The notes below the pieces were generated by a model. It searched no databases, had not been told where the DNA came from, and was given only the letters and a program-made list of their open reading frames with translations. This document shows positions 34,790 to 37,428 of a stretch of 37,428 bases of DNA, one piece after another. Positions within the stretch are counted from its first letter, which is position 1. The number at the start of each line of letters is the position of its first letter. A program made the translations under genes and the position numbers. Origin of the DNA: Sulfoacidibacillus ferrooxidans (GTDB taxonomy: Bacteria > Bacillota > Bacilli > Alicyclobacillales > SLC66); assembly GCF_022606465.1 (NCBI RefSeq), contig NZ_JALBUF010000017.1, positions 1 to 37,428 of the forward strand, read 5' to 3'.

Positions 34790-35690
34790 ATAATGTATCT
34801 TCAATACAACCTGTTCTTCTGGCCTTGATACAGCCTTCGATTTGAGGATGACGTCCAATAGAATCATGAAGAGCAAAAACAAATCGGCTAACCGACACAC
34901 GTGGATATGCTTCTATTGGTGGACTGACGGAAAACCAAGAAAAGCTTGCTGCGGATGACGTCCAAAGCCGTGTGAAAGTAGTAACCGTGATAAGCCTGAC
35001 GGGTAATCACGTGGTGAATGAGATGGACTGACGGAAAATCAAATTCACCAATGTAGGATCACGTTTATTCATTGTTTAGTGATCTGACGGAAAGCTAAAC
35101 AATGGTGTAAAGTCTGACGGACATTACACATACGTGAGTAAGGCCGATGTGATCAATTTGATTGCATTGTAGGCTACTATAGTGGACTAATGGAAAGCTA
35201 TACGAGTGCCTAGACCATCACGATCAGCGATGAGGATATGTTTCTAAAGGTTGATACGTGATCCAAAATATTTGGCGTCTACCTCCACGACACGGAGTTT
35301 GTCCGCAGTAAGAGTTGCTGAAATGTTGGTGTGTAGCGACGCCGGCATTGTACCTATACCGAGAAAAGTAGGTAGCACAAACTTCTTATTGGCTAACGGA
35401 TCGAAGGCTACCAGGCAGAACGGAACTGCTGAGGGGGTTGCCAAAGACCACGTCTCTGGTCTTGAGGTCGGGACGAGGCATATGCCTTGAAAAAATGCGA
35501 GAGCATTCCGATTAACTCACGTGGGATTGAGACCAACTGCAATTTCTTACGAGGAATTGCCGCGTGTTTGACAAGAGTATGAAGGTAGAGTTGCAGTGCT
35601 CACCGTAAATATGCAGCTACGCCAGCATAGTAGGCGAAAAGGTAATGCAACAACATAAGGGTATACTATACCCATGCACGTGAAAAAAAT
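34790..35690 (+). ncRNA. candidate large structured RNA with eight TGACG-loop hairpins
   Basis: No credible gene lies here. From 34846 to 35202 eight hairpins share the loop TGACG (one TAATG) on different stems: loops at 34849, 34925, 34956, 34997, 35029, 35085, 35115 and 35188. Best stems are CATTGTTTAG/CTAAACAATG (35070-35104), GGTGAAT/ATTCACC (35013-35049) and GTGTAA/TTACAC (35105-35129). In four of them the loop is set in GGAC or GATC before and GAAA after. Farther on are TACCTA/TAGGTA (near 35352), AATGC-GAGA-GCATT (near 35495, GNRA-like), GCAATT/AATTGC (near 35540) and GGGTATACTATACCC (35669-35683). The 3' end is not defined. It could also act as single-stranded DNA during transfer. Confidence 0.55.
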
Positions 35691-35878
35691 TCATGCATAA
35701 CACAAGGGAGTATTCTGCCCAAGTGTCAAACCAATAAACTCGCATCACCGCGGGAATGTCCTAATGACATCTACTTTCGCAATCGCGAAAATGAAGAGGT
35801 CTATTTGGCGTTTCGGTGGTTTGTTTGCGTTTGAGGAGTGGTCATCATGAGGTATGTATCCAATGACGGGGGTGCACT
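35691..35878. other. intergenic before the CHC2 gene
   Basis: No gene seen. A short overlapping frame from ATG 35847 has GAGGAG at ideal spacing but reads out of frame with the CHC2 gene; it may be a leader peptide or chance. Confidence 0.35.
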
Positions 35879-36373
35879 ATGGTCGGAGTGGAAGAAATCG
35901 CAGAACGCAACAAGCTCCACCTTGTCCGTACATCCACACACAATCAATACAAGGCGCACTGCCCGGTCTGCAAAGATGATCGTCGCGTGTACCACTTGTA
36001 TGTTAACACGGCTCGTGACACGTTTTGCTGTCACAAATGCGGTGCATCTGGCGGGGCGATTCAGTTTCATGCATGGCTCAAGGGGGTAACCTTTGAAGAG
36101 GCCAAGCGTGATCTTTACCCTGCGCAACAGCACAAACAACCTGAACACCCAGCTGAACGCTTGACGCGTGATCAGTTGCGTACAATCGGATTTGTCGGTC
36201 GCACATCGAAGATCGCACCTAAAGGTGTTGATCCAAAGGTGTGGTCTGATCGCCGGAAAGCCGAACTGGATTGGATATGGGCGGAATGGCAGGAACGTTT
36301 GGCGTGGGAACGTCGAGTGGAACTGCATGTGCGCCAAGCACTTGCGGATGGAAATATGTCGCAAGCGCAATAA
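35879..36373 (+). CDS. CHC2-type zinc-finger protein (primase N-terminal-like)
   Basis: 164 aa from ATG 35879, behind ACGGGGGTG. MVGVEEIAERNKLHLVRTST is the helix that begins DnaG-type zinc domains. AHCPVCKDDRRVYHLYVN then FCCHKCGASGGAIQFHAWL gives the CxxC - CxxC zinc ribbon with the usual G-x-x-x-G-x-x-I-x-F ending, followed by FEEAKRDL. There is no TOPRIM or polymerase domain; instead a charged, Trp-rich helical tail. Such stand-alone proteins occur on plasmids and phages, probably helping replication priming. Confidence 0.8.
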   Translation: MVGVEEIAERNKLHLVRTSTHNQYKAHCPVCKDDRRVYHLYVNTARDTFCCHKCGASGGAIQFHAWLKGVTFEEAKRDLYPAQQHKQPEHPAERLTRDQLRTIGFVGRTSKIAPKGVDPKVWSDRRKAELDWIWAEWQERLAWERRVELHVRQALADGNMSQAQ

Positions 36374-36390
36374 AAAGGGGGTATGATTTT

Positions 36391-36654
36391 ATGCGTCAAA
36401 CGGCGTATACTACTTCCACGGAGGTGTTTTTCGTGGAGAAAAAGCAAGAGGAAATTGGCTTAGTTAAAGGTAACGTTCCAGGTCTGCGTGGCCGTATGTC
36501 AAGGGACGATAAGAGCGATTATGTGAATACAGATTCTATTGTACTTGGCGAATCATTTAAGTTTCTTCTGAATAAGGAAGATGATGTGTATGACACAAAA
36601 TACGAGTACTTACTTGAAGCCGAAGAAAGGCGAAATATACATCACGAAAGTTAG
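36391..36654 (+). CDS. putative antitoxin upstream of the MazF/PemK-like toxin
   Basis: ATG 36391 nine bases after AAGGGGG; 87 aa. Contains RGRMSRDDKSDYVNTDSIVL then GESFKFLLNKEDDVYDTKYE and a Glu-rich end (LLEAEERRNIHHES). The gene overlaps the toxin gene by 65 bases. No antitoxin family recognised; the call comes from position and size. Confidence 0.5.
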   Translation: MRQTAYTTSTEVFFVEKKQEEIGLVKGNVPGLRGRMSRDDKSDYVNTDSIVLGESFKFLLNKEDDVYDTKYEYLLEAEERRNIHHES

Positions 36655-36939
36655 ATTTTCAGATGATTCGAATGTTAAAATTCGTCCTTTGTTAATCATA
36701 TTTGCTGAACAAGGTGATGAAGATGTAATTGGAGTTTTTATAACTAGTCAAACTCCAAAAAGTGCATTCGATGTAACGATAACCTCATGGGTAGCATCCG
36801 GCTTAGAAAAACCTTCTATTGTTAGAACATCCAAACCAGGAACCTACCATTATTCCCGACTTTTAAAAAAATTGGCGATTTGAACGATAAAGATTTGCAA
36901 AAAGTGCTAGCCTCGTTTCAAGAGCTTGCAACCTCGTAA
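36590..36939 (+). pseudogene. MazF/PemK-like toxin with a frameshift at an A7 run
   Basis: From ATG 36590 (behind AAGGAAG): LKPKKGEIYITKVRFSDDS, then IRPLLIIFAEQGDEDVIGVF, ITSQTPKSAFDVTI and ASGLEKPSIVRTSK. This follows the PemK/MazF order (KKGEIY, K-x-RP-x-L-I, T-S-Q, GL-x-x-P-S-x-V-R). The frame ends early at 36883 (LLKKLAI). One base away, another frame carries the family-like end KIGDLNDKDLQKVLASFQEL to 36939. The shift lies at AAAAAAA near 36863. It may be a mutation, a sequencing error or slippage. Confidence 0.7.
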
Positions 36940-36979
36940 AAATAAACTATAAAACCAATCCGTCTATATAACGGAAAGT

Positions 36980-37030
36980 AGCACACGAAAAAAGATGCAG
37001 CGCAAGCTGTGTTTTGTCGTGTGCTTTTTT
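36980..37030 (+). terminator. intrinsic terminator after the toxin pair
   Basis: AGCACACGA (36980-36988) pairs with TCGTGTGCT (37017-37025) around an inner CAGC/GCTG stem, followed by TTTTTT. Confidence 0.85.
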
Positions 37031-37064
37031 CGTGTTCTAGCGGATCAACAAAGGAGCGATTCAT

Positions 37065-37428
37065 ATGCCGATTCCAGGACGTTCAGATGTTGTGCGCGTG
37101 CCACGAGTAGGAAAAATTCATTTAGGTGTGAAAACATCCAATGGACAAAAGGAGTATCCAAAAGCCACGGACTATTTTGTTGTTCGTGCCGATGAGTCAA
37201 CCACCTCACAGCAGATGGTCGATTCGTTTAAGCGAGTCTATGGAGAGAATCCCAAGGAGATCACAATCGCATTTCCTAGCGATGATCCGGAGGACTTTTT
37301 TCCACAATATCTAAGCTCGTACAAAGGGAAACCGCCTCTTTCGAAGTTGTTTTGCAAAGGCGACGGATACACCGCTGACCGTTTGCAAGAAAGTGGAGGA
37401 TACGAGAAAATCACCTGCGCCTATAAAG
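37065..37428 (+). CDS. partial: possible Gp3-like recombination directionality factor
   Basis: ATG 37065 with AAAGGAG upstream; runs off the window after 121 codons. GKIHLGVKTSNGQKEYPKAT then DYFVVRADE, a VYGENPKEITIAFPSDDPED segment and KLFCKGDGYTADRL resemble the N-terminus of phage Gp3-like RDF proteins (LGVK - YPxAxDYF - F-P-x-D-D-P-E - CKGDG). Such proteins switch serine integrases to excision. Also seen as hypothetical genes on plasmids. No integrase is in this window. Confidence 0.5.
   Translation, partial: MPIPGRSDVVRVPRVGKIHLGVKTSNGQKEYPKATDYFVVRADESTTSQQMVDSFKRVYGENPKEITIAFPSDDPEDFFPQYLSSYKGKPPLSKLFCKGDGYTADRLQESGGYEKITCAYK

Noticed and set aside
34843-35205. Integron attC sites as an explanation for the serial hairpins
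   Set aside because: The GTTRRRY / RYYYAAC cores are missing and there are no gene cassettes between the hairpins.
35801-36370. 189-codon minus-strand frame
   Set aside because: It is antisense to the CHC2 gene, has no ribosome site, and the plus strand carries a recognised zinc motif.

Overview
The window looks like accessory DNA (integrative conjugative element, plasmid or genomic island) from an endospore-forming Bacillota. This rests on an orphan GerAB-type spore germination permease, four tiny YjcZ-like spore membrane proteins, strong AGGAGG-type ribosome binding sites with many GTG/TTG starts, and the style of the insertion sequences. An acidophilic Alicyclobacillaceae-type host is a guess. 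The cas region is visibly more AT-rich than its flanks.

Layout. 1-5200 is an IS graveyard: decayed IS3, IS21 and IS256 transposase pieces and a frameshifted LysR-like remnant. Between them lie a membrane protein with a 55-aa partner and an RNase H-like (DUF429-like) protein. 5200-7250 is a four-gene operon (PilZ-like protein, two unknowns, YdjM-family membrane protein). 8100-13130 holds the GerAB-like permease, four tiny membrane proteins, several small hypothetical genes and an AbrB-like protein, separated by clear hairpins. 13350-16140 is scrambled: an IS200/IS605 remnant, two broken copies of the 5' end of the coupling-protein gene, and an intact RelE-type toxin-antitoxin pair. 16822-29395 is a complete type I-C CRISPR-Cas locus (cas3, cas5c, cas8c, cas7c, cas4, cas1, cas2) with 64 repeats and 63 spacers, ended by an IS3-family element (29426-30656). 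30890-37428 is a conjugation/replication module: VirD4/TraG-like coupling protein with a C-terminal zinc ribbon, a protein with a possible OB/S1-like tail, a gene-free structured segment of about 900 bases, a CHC2 zinc-finger protein, a MazF/PemK-type toxin pair with a frameshift, and the start of a possible recombination-directionality-factor-like gene.

The strongest unexplained signals are these. (1) In the 200-base gap between cas3 and cas5c, a minus-strand cassette has a promoter-like sequence, a degenerate CRISPR repeat that keeps a hairpin and the 3' handle, a spacer-like stretch and an intrinsic terminator; it fits a CreR-like crRNA-type regulator of the cas genes. (2) At 34840-35205, eight successive hairpins have unrelated stems but almost the same five-base loop (TGACG), downstream of a good promoter and followed by more structured DNA with no reading frame. 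(3) One upstream sequence block recurs at four places, including before the coupling-protein gene and its neighbour. (4) Several spacers are sister or overlapping copies of homologous targets; one pair encodes the same peptide through synonymous changes.

How the parts work together (inference): the coupling protein, CHC2 protein and RDF-like gene suggest transfer or excision functions. The repeated upstream block may co-regulate element genes. The CRISPR locus is cargo whose expression may be tuned by the cas3-cas5c RNA.
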